Shown piece by piece: positions 33,784 through 41,487 of a DNA stretch of 46,682 nucleotides (within the stretch, counting starts at the first letter, position 1; each line of letters opens with the position of its first letter). The position numbers and the translations under genes are program-made. Location of the stretch: NCBI GenBank assembly GCA_002403105.1, contig DHHD01000039.1, positions 1-46,682 of the forward strand. The letters run 5' to 3'. The notes below the pieces were generated by a model, which was not told where the DNA came from, made no database searches, and saw nothing but the letters and a program-made list of their open reading frames with translations. Source of the stretch: Anaerolineaceae bacterium UBA4781. GTDB lineage: Bacteria > Chloroflexota > Anaerolineae > Anaerolineales > Anaerolineaceae.

Positions 33784-34944
33784 ATGCCTTTAAACTATAT
33801 TAAATTGCAGGACCAAATTAATAACTTCTCGAAGAATGGATTGCTGCAACACAAACAAATGGAAACGCAGCTTTCTCAAGCATTGAAGGCTTTGGAACAC
33901 TTTTCACTGGATGTACAACGTATGCAGAAAAATGGGGAGGGTGCAGCGGTGCGGATCGCAATTCCGACTCAGGAAGATCCAAATAAAAGTTACGCCCCAT
34001 CAATGAAGACATCAGCTCATAATTTGGTTTGCGCCGATGGTTCACAGATCGTCCCTGATCCACAAGATGTACCAGTCTTTGCGTTGATCAATATTGGGAT
34101 TGTCCGTATTCCAGCAAATAATACAGAATCCATCCAACCGCTTATCATCAGCGAACTCTATCAAAACGGTCAGTTGTATATGGGGAATCGGTTGATTAAT
34201 GAAGACATGCTAAATTTGGATCGGGATGTGTTCGAAATGCGTTATCTCTGTGAAAATTGCCAGGGGTTGAACGGTACTACCATTGCATTGCGTGATGGGC
34301 TGCTGGAGCTGTATCATGAACCACGTACCGATAAAGTTTTTCAAGAAAAATTTTTAACTTATCATGCATACCTACAATCCCTGCGTTCCGCTGATATCAT
34401 TACCGCAGGATATGTGGATAAACCTCGTTCTCAAATGTTATTGGATCTGTTGCGTCGTTGCGTTTCTGAGGAAGAGCAAAATCCATCAGTGGACTTGTTT
34501 TTCCCGAATACCATTGACCGGCAACTTTTTGAACAAAAATTAGGAAAAGGAGAGAGATCAGCGATTTTTGAGAACCGCTTACCTCAAAATGGCGTTTGCA
34601 AATCTTCCGACACGATACGCTTCTTTTTCTTTTACATGAACGCAAGTCAAAGTGAAAAACCCTGGATTGTTCGGGTGGAAATTCCAGAGTGGGTGGCAGT
34701 GGATGCTGCAAAAATAGACCTTTTACATGCAGCTTTGCTTGAACAATGCGCGATTATGGGCACAAAACCCTATCCCTACTGCCTGCATCGTGCGCACGAA
34801 ACTGCGCTGGTGCGCCAGGAGGAAAAGATCGAATTGGGAAAGCAAATTCAAGCTGCCCAATTGCAGGATGGCATTCCACTCGATGAAAAATCATATAAAC
34901 AATGCGCCAAAGACCATTTACCTCGAAAAACTGTGGAGCGATAA
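33784..34944 (+). CDS. nurA: NurA-domain nuclease
   Basis: A 386-aa protein of the NurA family, RNase H-like nucleases that work with the HerA translocase in DNA end processing. Family landmarks are the metal-binding DGSQ (85-88 in VCADGSQIVPD), the second acidic motif IALRDGLLEL (D171), GYVDKPRS (209-216), and the C-terminal TKPYPYCLHRAHETALV (H335, H338). The N-terminal ~70 residues look helical. It heads a three-gene operon with a HAS-barrel-like gene and herA. NurA is best known from archaea; bacterial members also occur. Only weak SD before the ATG. Confidence 0.85.
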   Translation: MPLNYIKLQDQINNFSKNGLLQHKQMETQLSQALKALEHFSLDVQRMQKNGEGAAVRIAIPTQEDPNKSYAPSMKTSAHNLVCADGSQIVPDPQDVPVFALINIGIVRIPANNTESIQPLIISELYQNGQLYMGNRLINEDMLNLDRDVFEMRYLCENCQGLNGTTIALRDGLLELYHEPRTDKVFQEKFLTYHAYLQSLRSADIITAGYVDKPRSQMLLDLLRRCVSEEEQNPSVDLFFPNTIDRQLFEQKLGKGERSAIFENRLPQNGVCKSSDTIRFFFFYMNASQSEKPWIVRVEIPEWVAVDAAKIDLLHAALLEQCAIMGTKPYPYCLHRAHETALVRQEEKIELGKQIQAAQLQDGIPLDEKSYKQCAKDHLPRKTVER

Positions 34945-34945
34945 A

Positions 34946-35557
34946 ATGAACGAGATTAGGATCGGTTATGTTTTAAACGCAAATACATTAGGCTGCACAG
35001 CCGGCTGCCGGATGAGTCAGATTTCAAATCCGGAGTTTGGTAAAATGGTTGCTATTTCAGCGCACAATCAAATAATAATCTATGGGATCATTGCAAACGT
35101 CCACATCCTGGACGATGGTTTGGTCAGGCAGCTTGCCACTACCCAACCCATAGAAGAACGAATTATTCGAGATAACCGCGATAACCGCATCATCCCGTTG
35201 GAATTCAGTATTATTTTTCTGGGTTTCACAAACAAAGAGAAAATCAGTCATCTGTTACCGCCCAATCCCCCGCTTTCGTTGGAATCAGTTTTTCCATGCT
35301 CCGATAAGGATATTTTGGCATTCACAACAGCCGGCAATGGTGGTTATTTGCGCTACATGGTTGCGGACAAAGGAACACTGAATTTCGATCTGGTCGCTGC
35401 TCATTTCCGCAACATACATGCGTTGTTGGCAGAAGAAGAGCGCGTAGCGTGGGTGGAGAAATCCACACACATGCTGGTGCATCTCTACCGTAATGAGTAC
35501 GATACACTCAGCGCCTTGCTGCACACCTTATCCGATACGGCAGCATTCACAGCATGA
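34946..35557 (+). CDS. HAS-barrel-like small protein between nurA and herA
   Basis: A 203-aa protein. Its first ~60 residues (IGYVLNANTLGCTAG ... MVAISAHNQIIIYGIIANV) resemble the HAS barrel at the N-terminus of HerA/ATP-synthase-type ATPases: a glycine-marked first strand, then a strand pair ending YGII. The C-terminal half (~115-203) is helical and unrecognised. No nuclease or ATPase motif is seen. The ATG lies 1 nt after the nurA stop with TGGAG upstream, and its TGA overlaps the herA ATG (ATGA). It probably acts in the NurA-HerA complex, for example as an adaptor; this is inference from fold resemblance and coupling. Confidence 0.6.
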   Translation: MNEIRIGYVLNANTLGCTAGCRMSQISNPEFGKMVAISAHNQIIIYGIIANVHILDDGLVRQLATTQPIEERIIRDNRDNRIIPLEFSIIFLGFTNKEKISHLLPPNPPLSLESVFPCSDKDILAFTTAGNGGYLRYMVADKGTLNFDLVAAHFRNIHALLAEEERVAWVEKSTHMLVHLYRNEYDTLSALLHTLSDTAAFTA

Positions 35558-37323
35558 CACAGGAAAAGAAAATGGAAACGAAATCTACGAGCAACATTTC
35601 TCCATCAGGTAAAAAAATTGGAACAGTGATCGGCGGCAGCCTCTCTGAAAATCTTACCGCTCGTTTGCAATGCTCCCCTCAGAAAATTCAGGAGGGCAGC
35701 TTTGTAACCATTAAGAGTGGAGATTGGCAATTTTATGGATTGATCACCGATCTGCGTTTAGGAGCCACCGATCCACGTTTTTCCGATGAACAGATCGATA
35801 CGTATTACCCATCAACGATCGCCGATGCAATGCGCGCAGAAGTGCTGTATTCCAACGCAGTCATCCTGCCTGTCTTGATGCTCGAAAACGGACCAGATTT
35901 CAGCAGCGGAGAAATTCAAGAACATCTGATATGGAAAGAACAAAAAGAAAAAGAAGGTGGATTGATGCTGCGTCCTATCCAGATCAAGACCATCCCGGCT
36001 CACCAATCCCCTGTCCGGTTGGCTAACGCGGTAGACATCGCCACTGTTTTCGGGGATCCAGGTGATGAAGGTAATTTTGTGATCGGGTATACCCGCGAAC
36101 AAAACTTTCCAGTGTGCATTGATCTCTCGCATTTCATCCAGCGTTCGGCGGGTATCTTCGGCGCTACCGGTACCGGCAAAAGTTTTCTTACCCGTATTTT
36201 ATTAGCGGGGCTTATTCAACAGAACAAAGCTGCACTGCTCATCTTTGATATGCACGATGAATATGGTTTTGACGATACCGCTTCTGATAGTGGCGAGAAA
36301 GTTACCGGATTGCACACGCATTTTGGATCCAGGGTTCAGGTGGTTGGTTTGGGAGGAGGCAGGAACATTCATGGAAATAATCCCAGTTTCCATGTGGAAA
36401 TCGCCGAAAATGATATTGAACCGGCCGATATTGAAATGCTCACCTCTGAATTGAATTTAAAGGAAACCACCGCCACTACTCTGGCAGCATTGGTAGCTTG
36501 TTTTAGAAAAAGCTGGTTCTCTGAATTCAAATGCATGAAATCAGGCAGCATGATCACCGATGAAGATGGAAAGAAAACTCCAGCTCCTGATAGCGTGGCT
36601 GCCTGGGCAAACCAAAATGGGGTAAATGTCATGGCAGCCGAGAGCCTGCATAACAAACTGGGTAGATTGTTCCATGCCGGCTACATCACTGCCAAACCCG
36701 CTGCAAATGGTCTGCAAAATATTGTCGAAGCATTAAAAACAGGCAAGCATATTATTTTATCTTTCAGCGGATATGATACCGATCTGGATTACCTTTTTAT
36801 TTCAAATTTGATTACGCGCAAGATCCGGGAAGAATGGGAAGCACAAACCAATGCATACCGCAATGGCTCAAGTGGTGCGAGTGAACCTCACCAGTTGGTG
36901 ATCGTGGTGGAAGAAGCTCATAAATTGCTCAATCGTGAGATGGCAGCTCAAACAGCTTTCAGCACCATCGCACGCGAGATGCGTAAATATTATGTAATTT
37001 TGCTGATCATTGACCAGCGCCCGTCGCAGATCTACGATGAGGTGATGTCACAGCTTGGCACACGTATTTGTGGTTATTTGACTGATGATGAAGATATTCG
37101 TGCTGTGCTTTCTGGGGCGGCTGGTAAGGATTCGTTGCGCAGTATGCTTTCGCACTTGCAGCCTAAAGAAGAAGTGCTCATTGCAGGTTGGGGCGTTCCC
37201 ATGCCCATTCCAGTACGTTCACGGCGCTTGGATACAGCATTCTGGGAAGAACTGAATGATAAAAAGACCAATGCACAGCGAAAAGTTGATCCTGAAAGTT
37301 TATCAAAAATATTGGGATTTTAA
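35554..37323 (+). CDS. herA: HerA-family DNA translocase/helicase
   Basis: FtsK/HerA superfamily ATPase of 589 aa, expected to form a hexameric ring that pumps DNA to NurA. It has a HAS barrel at ~22-70 (IGTVIGGSL ... FYGLITDL). Walker A is GATGTGKS (203-210), followed by the HerA-like FDMHDEYGF (231-239). Walker B is VIVVEEAHK (449-457), and a sensor segment IIDQRPSQI lies near 486. An arginine-rich tail RSRRLDTAFWEEL closes the core. All ATPase motifs are intact. Translation is coupled to the HAS-barrel gene by ATGA overlap. The next gene is convergent, 2 nt away, without a terminator. Confidence 0.88.
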   Translation: MTQEKKMETKSTSNISPSGKKIGTVIGGSLSENLTARLQCSPQKIQEGSFVTIKSGDWQFYGLITDLRLGATDPRFSDEQIDTYYPSTIADAMRAEVLYSNAVILPVLMLENGPDFSSGEIQEHLIWKEQKEKEGGLMLRPIQIKTIPAHQSPVRLANAVDIATVFGDPGDEGNFVIGYTREQNFPVCIDLSHFIQRSAGIFGATGTGKSFLTRILLAGLIQQNKAALLIFDMHDEYGFDDTASDSGEKVTGLHTHFGSRVQVVGLGGGRNIHGNNPSFHVEIAENDIEPADIEMLTSELNLKETTATTLAALVACFRKSWFSEFKCMKSGSMITDEDGKKTPAPDSVAAWANQNGVNVMAAESLHNKLGRLFHAGYITAKPAANGLQNIVEALKTGKHIILSFSGYDTDLDYLFISNLITRKIREEWEAQTNAYRNGSSGASEPHQLVIVVEEAHKLLNREMAAQTAFSTIAREMRKYYVILLIIDQRPSQIYDEVMSQLGTRICGYLTDDEDIRAVLSGAAGKDSLRSMLSHLQPKEEVLIAGWGVPMPIPVRSRRLDTAFWEELNDKKTNAQRKVDPESLSKILGF

Positions 37324-37325
37324 TT

Positions 37326-37796
37326 TCAGTAATAAATGAACCACAAGATCAACGCCGTAAAAATCCCTAAAATGACCCCCGCCATAGCTTCAAAGGGTGT
37401 GTGCCCTAAGACTTCACGCAATTTTTTATAAGAGAGATTACCACCTTTCAGGATCTCTTCAACCAGATAATTAATCCATTCAGCATGAAAGCCAGCTTGA
37501 CGGCGGATGCTGACCGCATCATACACAACAATGGTTGCCAGAGCCATAGCAAGCGCAAATAGTGAAGAATCAAATCCATCATACAGCCCAATTGCCAGAG
37601 CTGTTGCTGTGGAAATGGCAGAATGAGAGCTTGGCATGCCGCCAGGGCTGATCAAAATCATCCAATCCCATTTTTTAGTGGTCAGGTAATTCAATGGTAA
37701 TTTAAAAAGCTGCGCTGTGATCCATGCTGTAACAGCGCAGATCAAAACATAATTCGATAACAATTGCCGGAGATAATTAATAAAATCAGTCCACAT
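37326..37796 (-). CDS. DUF212 / divergent PAP2-family membrane protein
   Basis: A 156-aa integral membrane protein with about four hydrophobic helices and the phosphatase-like signature of the divergent PAP2 family: GGMPSSHSA, YDAVSIRRQAG and LGHTPFE. PAP2 enzymes dephosphorylate lipid phosphates, but activity of this divergent branch is not established. Its start overlaps the end of xseB by 11 bp, so it is translated as the last gene of the xseA-xseB unit. Confidence 0.88.
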   Translation of the reverse strand: MWTDFINYLRQLLSNYVLICAVTAWITAQLFKLPLNYLTTKKWDWMILISPGGMPSSHSAISTATALAIGLYDGFDSSLFALAMALATIVVYDAVSIRRQAGFHAEWINYLVEEILKGGNLSYKKLREVLGHTPFEAMAGVILGIFTALILWFIYY

Positions 37797-38016
37797 TTTC
37801 AGCGAGTTTCTCTGAGTTCTGATTTACTTCATGTACGCGTAGTTCGGCTTTATCCAGCAATTCCTGGCAATGGGTCAATAGCTCTTTCCCCAATTCAAAT
37901 CGTTGCAACATTGCATCCAGTTCCAATGAACCATTTTCAAGGTCAGCCAGCACATGTTCCAATTCCTGCATGGCTTCTTCATATTTCAGTTTTTGGATAT
38001 CTTTCTTTATGGCCAT
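37786..38016 (-). CDS. xseB: Exodeoxyribonuclease VII small subunit
   Basis: A 76-aa helical protein with the XseB pattern: KYEEAMQELEHVLADLENGSLELDAMLQRFELGKELLTHCQ-type heptads (quoted here only by family pattern, residues ~12-52). It wraps the large subunit to form ExoVII, which degrades single-stranded DNA to oligonucleotides. Located 9 nt downstream of xseA, overlapping the DUF212 gene. Confidence 0.92.
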   Translation of the reverse strand: MAIKKDIQKLKYEEAMQELEHVLADLENGSLELDAMLQRFELGKELLTHCQELLDKAELRVHEVNQNSEKLAENVD

Positions 38017-38025
38017 TTCTTTTAC

Positions 38026-39255
38026 CTATTCCTGTTCAACCTTCGAGATCACTTGTGCAGCCAGAGTACCATCTTTTAAGCGCACATTTATTTTCTCATT
38101 TTTATCGGTTTTCGCAATACTATCGACCAGTTTACCTTGCGGATTAAAAACTATCGCATAACCACGCTTCAGTACTGCCTGTGGATTAAGAGCATAGAAA
38201 CGTCCCCCGATCGTATTCAGGTTGGCATGCAATAATTTTATACGCAAGTGCATCATTAACCGAAGGCGATGCGCCGATTCATCGGTTTGCAGCATGGCTT
38301 GCTGGATCACACGTTCCGGAGAAAGATTCTGCAGTCGAAGCTGCTGCTCCTTCCAATCAATTCGCTTTAATTGGATACTCTCATCGAAGATGCTCAAATA
38401 GGATCCTCTGAATACTTGAAGAGCCGTTTTCAATTCTTCAATATCGGGTACTGCCAATACTGCCGCTCCCGTGGGGGTGGGAGCTCGAACATCAGCCGCA
38501 AAATCCACCAGAGTGAAATCAGTTTCATGCCCCACTCCGCTTATGATAGGAATTTTGCTGTCTGCAACCGCCCTCACCACCATTTCTTCATTGAAAGACC
38601 ATAGATCTTCCAACGATCCACCGCCGCGTGCCATGATAATCACATCCGGTCTATAAGAAGCATTTTCGAGTGCGTGAAGGGCTTGTACAATACTCTGTGC
38701 TGCACCCTCACCCTGCACCAGTGTCGGAGAAAATAATACTTCAGCCAATGGAAACCTTTTGCGGAGCGTATTAAGAATATCCTGCAGAGCAGCGCCGGTG
38801 GGTGAAGTAACGATGCCTATGAGTTTTGGAAAAGTTGGGATTACTTTCTTTCTTTGTGGATCAAAGAGCCCTTCTTCTTCCAATTCTCGTTTCAATCGTA
38901 TAAAATCTTGATATAACTTCCCTTCTCCCTGTAATCGCATTGAATCTACATAGAATTGGTACTGCCCACCTTTTTCATAAACGCCAAATTTCCCATGGAT
39001 ATCTACTGCCATCCCATCTTCAATTCGAATATGGAAATATTGTGCTGTCCACTTCCAGATCACACATCGCAAAGAAGCATTTTCATCTTTGAGCGTAAAA
39101 TAGATATGACCGGAGGATGGATAGGAAACGTTCGAAATTTCCCCCTGCACCCAAATATCCTGCAGGTCAGGGTTTTCCTCCAGTAATACCCGAATGTACC
39201 CCGTTACTTCCGAGACTGAGTAAATTTGTTGTTGAAAAAGAGTGTCGTCAACCAT
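38026..39255 (-). CDS. xseA: Exodeoxyribonuclease VII large subunit
   Basis: A 409-aa catalytic subunit of ExoVII. The N-terminal OB-fold lies at ~12-100 (SEVTGYIRVLLEE, QGEISNVSYPSSGHIYFTLKD). The catalytic domain has GIVTSPTGAALQDI, ARGGGSLEDLWSFN and SGVGHETDFTLVDFAADVRAPTPT, then a coiled-coil segment and a C-terminal RGYAIVFN module. ExoVII acts in mismatch repair and removal of trapped topoisomerase products. The ATG at 39255 lies 9 nt after a minus-strand TATACT, so the leader is at most a few bases. Confidence 0.94.
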   Translation of the reverse strand: MVDDTLFQQQIYSVSEVTGYIRVLLEENPDLQDIWVQGEISNVSYPSSGHIYFTLKDENASLRCVIWKWTAQYFHIRIEDGMAVDIHGKFGVYEKGGQYQFYVDSMRLQGEGKLYQDFIRLKRELEEEGLFDPQRKKVIPTFPKLIGIVTSPTGAALQDILNTLRKRFPLAEVLFSPTLVQGEGAAQSIVQALHALENASYRPDVIIMARGGGSLEDLWSFNEEMVVRAVADSKIPIISGVGHETDFTLVDFAADVRAPTPTGAAVLAVPDIEELKTALQVFRGSYLSIFDESIQLKRIDWKEQQLRLQNLSPERVIQQAMLQTDESAHRLRLMMHLRIKLLHANLNTIGGRFYALNPQAVLKRGYAIVFNPQGKLVDSIAKTDKNEKINVRLKDGTLAAQVISKVEQE

Positions 39256-39264
39256 GCAAATACC

Positions 39265-39270
39265 AGTATA
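39265..39270 (-). promoter_or_regulatory. -10 element of xseA
   Basis: TATACT on the minus strand, ending 9 nt before the ATG at 39255. It overlaps a + strand TATAAT (39267-39272), forming a compact divergent promoter. Confidence 0.45.
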
Positions 39271-39295
39271 ATCTGTTTTTCATGGAAACAACGCG

Positions 39296-39301
39296 TATAA
39301 T
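39296..39301 (+). promoter_or_regulatory. -10 element of HIT gene
   Basis: Perfect TATAAT; 6 nt later lies an in-frame TTG (39308) and then ATG 39314. With ATG 39338, the leader would be ~30 nt and include an AGGA SD. Confidence 0.5.
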
Positions 39302-39337
39302 AAGGATTTGAAAATGGTAAAAAAGCAGGAATTAAAA

Positions 39338-39826
39338 ATGGAACATGTTTGGGCTCCATGGCGAATGAAATACATACAAGAAACCTCTGAAAAAGGGTGC
39401 TTCTTTTGCAGGGGAGTGAATGCAGAAGATAACGCTGAAAATTTGATTGTCAAGCGCGGTAAATTCGCCTTTGTGATGCTCAATCGCTATCCATATACCA
39501 GCGGTCACTTGATGGTTGTGCCTTATGCCCATGAAGCAGCTATGGAAAATTTATCAATTGAAACCAAAACCGAGATGATGGTCCTAATCACTCAAGCTAT
39601 TCAGGTTCTTACTGATGAATATGGAGCAGAAGGATTCAACGTGGGCGCTAATTTGGGAGCTACTGCCGGAGCGGGCGTGGCAGATCACTTGCATTTTCAC
39701 GTAGTCCCACGCTGGGGTGGCGATACAAATTTTATGACCACCGTAGGAAATGCCCGCGTATTACCTGAAAACCTGGTTGATACACACAAGCGCATCCAGG
39801 AGCATTGGCCAAAAGAAACGGATTGA
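39338..39826 (+). CDS. HIT-family nucleotide hydrolase/transferase
   Basis: A 162-aa HIT protein with the active-site triad HLHFHVVPRW in its C-terminal third. It opens with the WAPWRMKYI motif typical of the HIT subgroup related to Ap4A phosphorylase, followed by CFFC and LNRYPYTSGHLMVVP. It probably hydrolyses or phosphorolyses dinucleotides or nucleoside phosphoramidates. The frame is open further upstream (TTG 39308, ATG 39314); I prefer ATG 39338, where homology begins and AGGA lies 7 nt upstream. The GNAT gene follows after 7 nt. Confidence 0.9.
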   Translation: MEHVWAPWRMKYIQETSEKGCFFCRGVNAEDNAENLIVKRGKFAFVMLNRYPYTSGHLMVVPYAHEAAMENLSIETKTEMMVLITQAIQVLTDEYGAEGFNVGANLGATAGAGVADHLHFHVVPRWGGDTNFMTTVGNARVLPENLVDTHKRIQEHWPKETD

Positions 39827-39833
39827 TCTCTGC

Positions 39834-40322
39834 ATGAGCTCGATCAACATACGCAAAAGATCTCCACGGGATACTGCATGGATCCAAACCCTCATGCTTG
39901 AAAGTTGGGGGAGTGATGTAGTAGTTCTGCAGAGAAGGCTTTACTATCCAGTCGAACTGCCCGCTTTTATTGCTGAACAAAATAAAGAACGCATGGGATT
40001 TGTGACTTATGTTCTTGAAGATGGAACATGTGAGATCATCTCCCTGAACAGTTTACAACCGGGGCTTGGAATTGGAACTTTATTGCTGGATGCCGTCAAG
40101 AAAATCGCATTAAAAAATAACTGCACTGAAATGAAGCTGTTCACAACAAACGACAATACAACAGCGTTACGTTTCTATCAAAAATACGGTTTTTATTTGG
40201 AAGAATTGATAAAGAATGGTGTCGCTTCTGACCGTACTATCAAACCTGAAATCCCTCTGAAAACTGATAATGGCATTCCGATCAGGGATTATCTTTTCCT
40301 AAAAATGAGATTAGAAACATGA
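39834..40322 (+). CDS. GNAT-family N-acetyltransferase
   Basis: A 162-aa GNAT domain protein. The acetyl-CoA pyrophosphate-binding motif QPGLGIGTLLL and the C-terminal TTNDNTTALRFYQKYGF are clear, so it should transfer an acyl group from CoA to an amine. The substrate is unknown. The ATG at 39834 follows the HIT stop by 7 nt; upstream extension in this frame overlaps the HIT gene and lacks homology. Its stop overlaps the FkbM gene start, making a HIT-GNAT-FkbM operon. Confidence 0.86.
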   Translation: MSSINIRKRSPRDTAWIQTLMLESWGSDVVVLQRRLYYPVELPAFIAEQNKERMGFVTYVLEDGTCEIISLNSLQPGLGIGTLLLDAVKKIALKNNCTEMKLFTTNDNTTALRFYQKYGFYLEELIKNGVASDRTIKPEIPLKTDNGIPIRDYLFLKMRLET

Positions 40323-41182
40323 AAATTACTCTACAGATCGCAGCTTTGGCAGCCAAAATCTTGCCAGCAAGCATAAAAGCACAATTGTACCGCAATCCAA
40401 AACTAGCGAAGAAGATAAGAAATACCCTCAATGCAGCATCCCCCGTCGGGTTGACCAAAACACAGGTGGCAGGTGGGTTAATACAGGGTTTTCTTTTGAA
40501 CCTGGATATGCAGACAGAAAAAGATTATTGGCTGGGCACGTATGAGATCGATCTTCAAAGAACGATAAAGAAATTTTGTCTTCGTGGAATGACTGTCTAT
40601 GATATCGGAGCCAATATTGGCTATATCAGTCTGATCTTTGCAAAACAAGTGGGGGCACAGGGGAGCGTGTTCGCATTCGAACCGCTGCCCAATAACTTTC
40701 AACGCCTTACAGAAAACATAACTCTCAATAAATTGAATTCTTACGTTTCCACCTTTCAAGTTGCGATTGTAGATATATCTGGGGCAACCTCATTTTTCGT
40801 TCATAAATCAGGCGCTATGGGGAAAGCCCATGGTTCGCTCGGTCGAGAAGAGCAGTATTTATCACAAATTGAAGTAAAGGCTACTGCTCTTGATGATTTT
40901 ATTTTTTCCCAAGGTCATCCTCGCCCCGATCTGATCAAAATGGATATCGAAGGTGGTGAAGTCCTCGCAATTAAAGGAATGCATAGAACACTGAATGAGA
41001 TCAAACCAATAATGCTGGTCGAAATTCACAGCCATGCTGCTCTTGATTGTCTCTGGAATGAATTCCAGGGAGCAGACTATCTATTATTCAAAATGGAAAA
41101 AGGATACCCACAAATCGTTGATCCCAAGACCCTGGGGAAAAAAACATACGCAATTGCATTTCCAAATAAAAAAGCCGAATGA
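40319..41182 (+). CDS. FkbM-family SAM-dependent methyltransferase
   Basis: A 287-aa class I methyltransferase of the FkbM family. Motif I VYDIGANIGYISLIFA and the acidic strand FAFEPLPNNF bind S-adenosylmethionine. DLIKMDIEGGE is the family hallmark, and a C-terminal strand (IMLVEIHSHA) completes the domain. FkbM enzymes O-methylate sugars, polyketides and other natural products; no biosynthetic cluster is present to fix a substrate. The ATGA overlap couples it to the GNAT gene. Its stop lies within a bidirectional terminator. Confidence 0.86.
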   Translation: MKITLQIAALAAKILPASIKAQLYRNPKLAKKIRNTLNAASPVGLTKTQVAGGLIQGFLLNLDMQTEKDYWLGTYEIDLQRTIKKFCLRGMTVYDIGANIGYISLIFAKQVGAQGSVFAFEPLPNNFQRLTENITLNKLNSYVSTFQVAIVDISGATSFFVHKSGAMGKAHGSLGREEQYLSQIEVKATALDDFIFSQGHPRPDLIKMDIEGGEVLAIKGMHRTLNEIKPIMLVEIHSHAALDCLWNEFQGADYLLFKMEKGYPQIVDPKTLGKKTYAIAFPNKKAE

Positions 41183-41210
41183 GTGACTCGTTCGGCTTTG
41201 TCTGTTTTTT
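41171..41210. terminator. Bidirectional terminator (fkbM-like / pspC)
   Basis: AAAGCCGAA (41171-41179) pairs with TTCGGCTTT (41191-41199), extended inward by GAG/CTC across one G-U pair, loop TGA. T-rich tracts follow on both strands. Confidence 0.88.
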
Positions 41211-41218
41211 CTTTTTAT

Positions 41219-41413
41219 CTATGGTTCTTCGGGAACAACCAGCATCATTACCAAATACACCCAAAAAGTCAAGGTACCGAGAAATAATCCAAGTGCAAAC
41301 AGTAAACGTACAATCGTTGGATCAACACCAATATATTCGCTTAATCCTCCGCAAACACCTGCGATCATTCGCTTATCGCGTGATCGATATAATTTACGAC
41401 TATCATCAGCCAT
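41219..41413 (-). CDS. PspC-domain membrane protein
   Basis: A 64-aa PspC domain: KLYRSRDKRMIAGVCGGLSE, then YIGVDPTIVRLLFAL running into one or two transmembrane helices (FLGTLTFWVYLVMMLVV). In Gammaproteobacteria PspC links membrane stress to the phage-shock response; here no PspA or PspB is nearby, so the role is unknown. AAGGAG lies just before the ATG. It is 74 nt downstream of the HD-GYP gene on the same strand and may be read from it. Confidence 0.9.
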   Translation of the reverse strand: MADDSRKLYRSRDKRMIAGVCGGLSEYIGVDPTIVRLLFALGLFLGTLTFWVYLVMMLVVPEEP

Positions 41414-41487
41414 TGCTGCTCTCCTTATCTGATTTTTCTTTCAATTCATATACGAGTAGAGAATGGAAAGGTTGCAGTATATTTTTC

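Noticed and set aside
34727..34945. Upstream extension of the HAS-barrel-like gene
   Set aside because: The 73 additional codons overlap nurA in another frame; the ATG at 34946 has an SD and begins where the fold begins.
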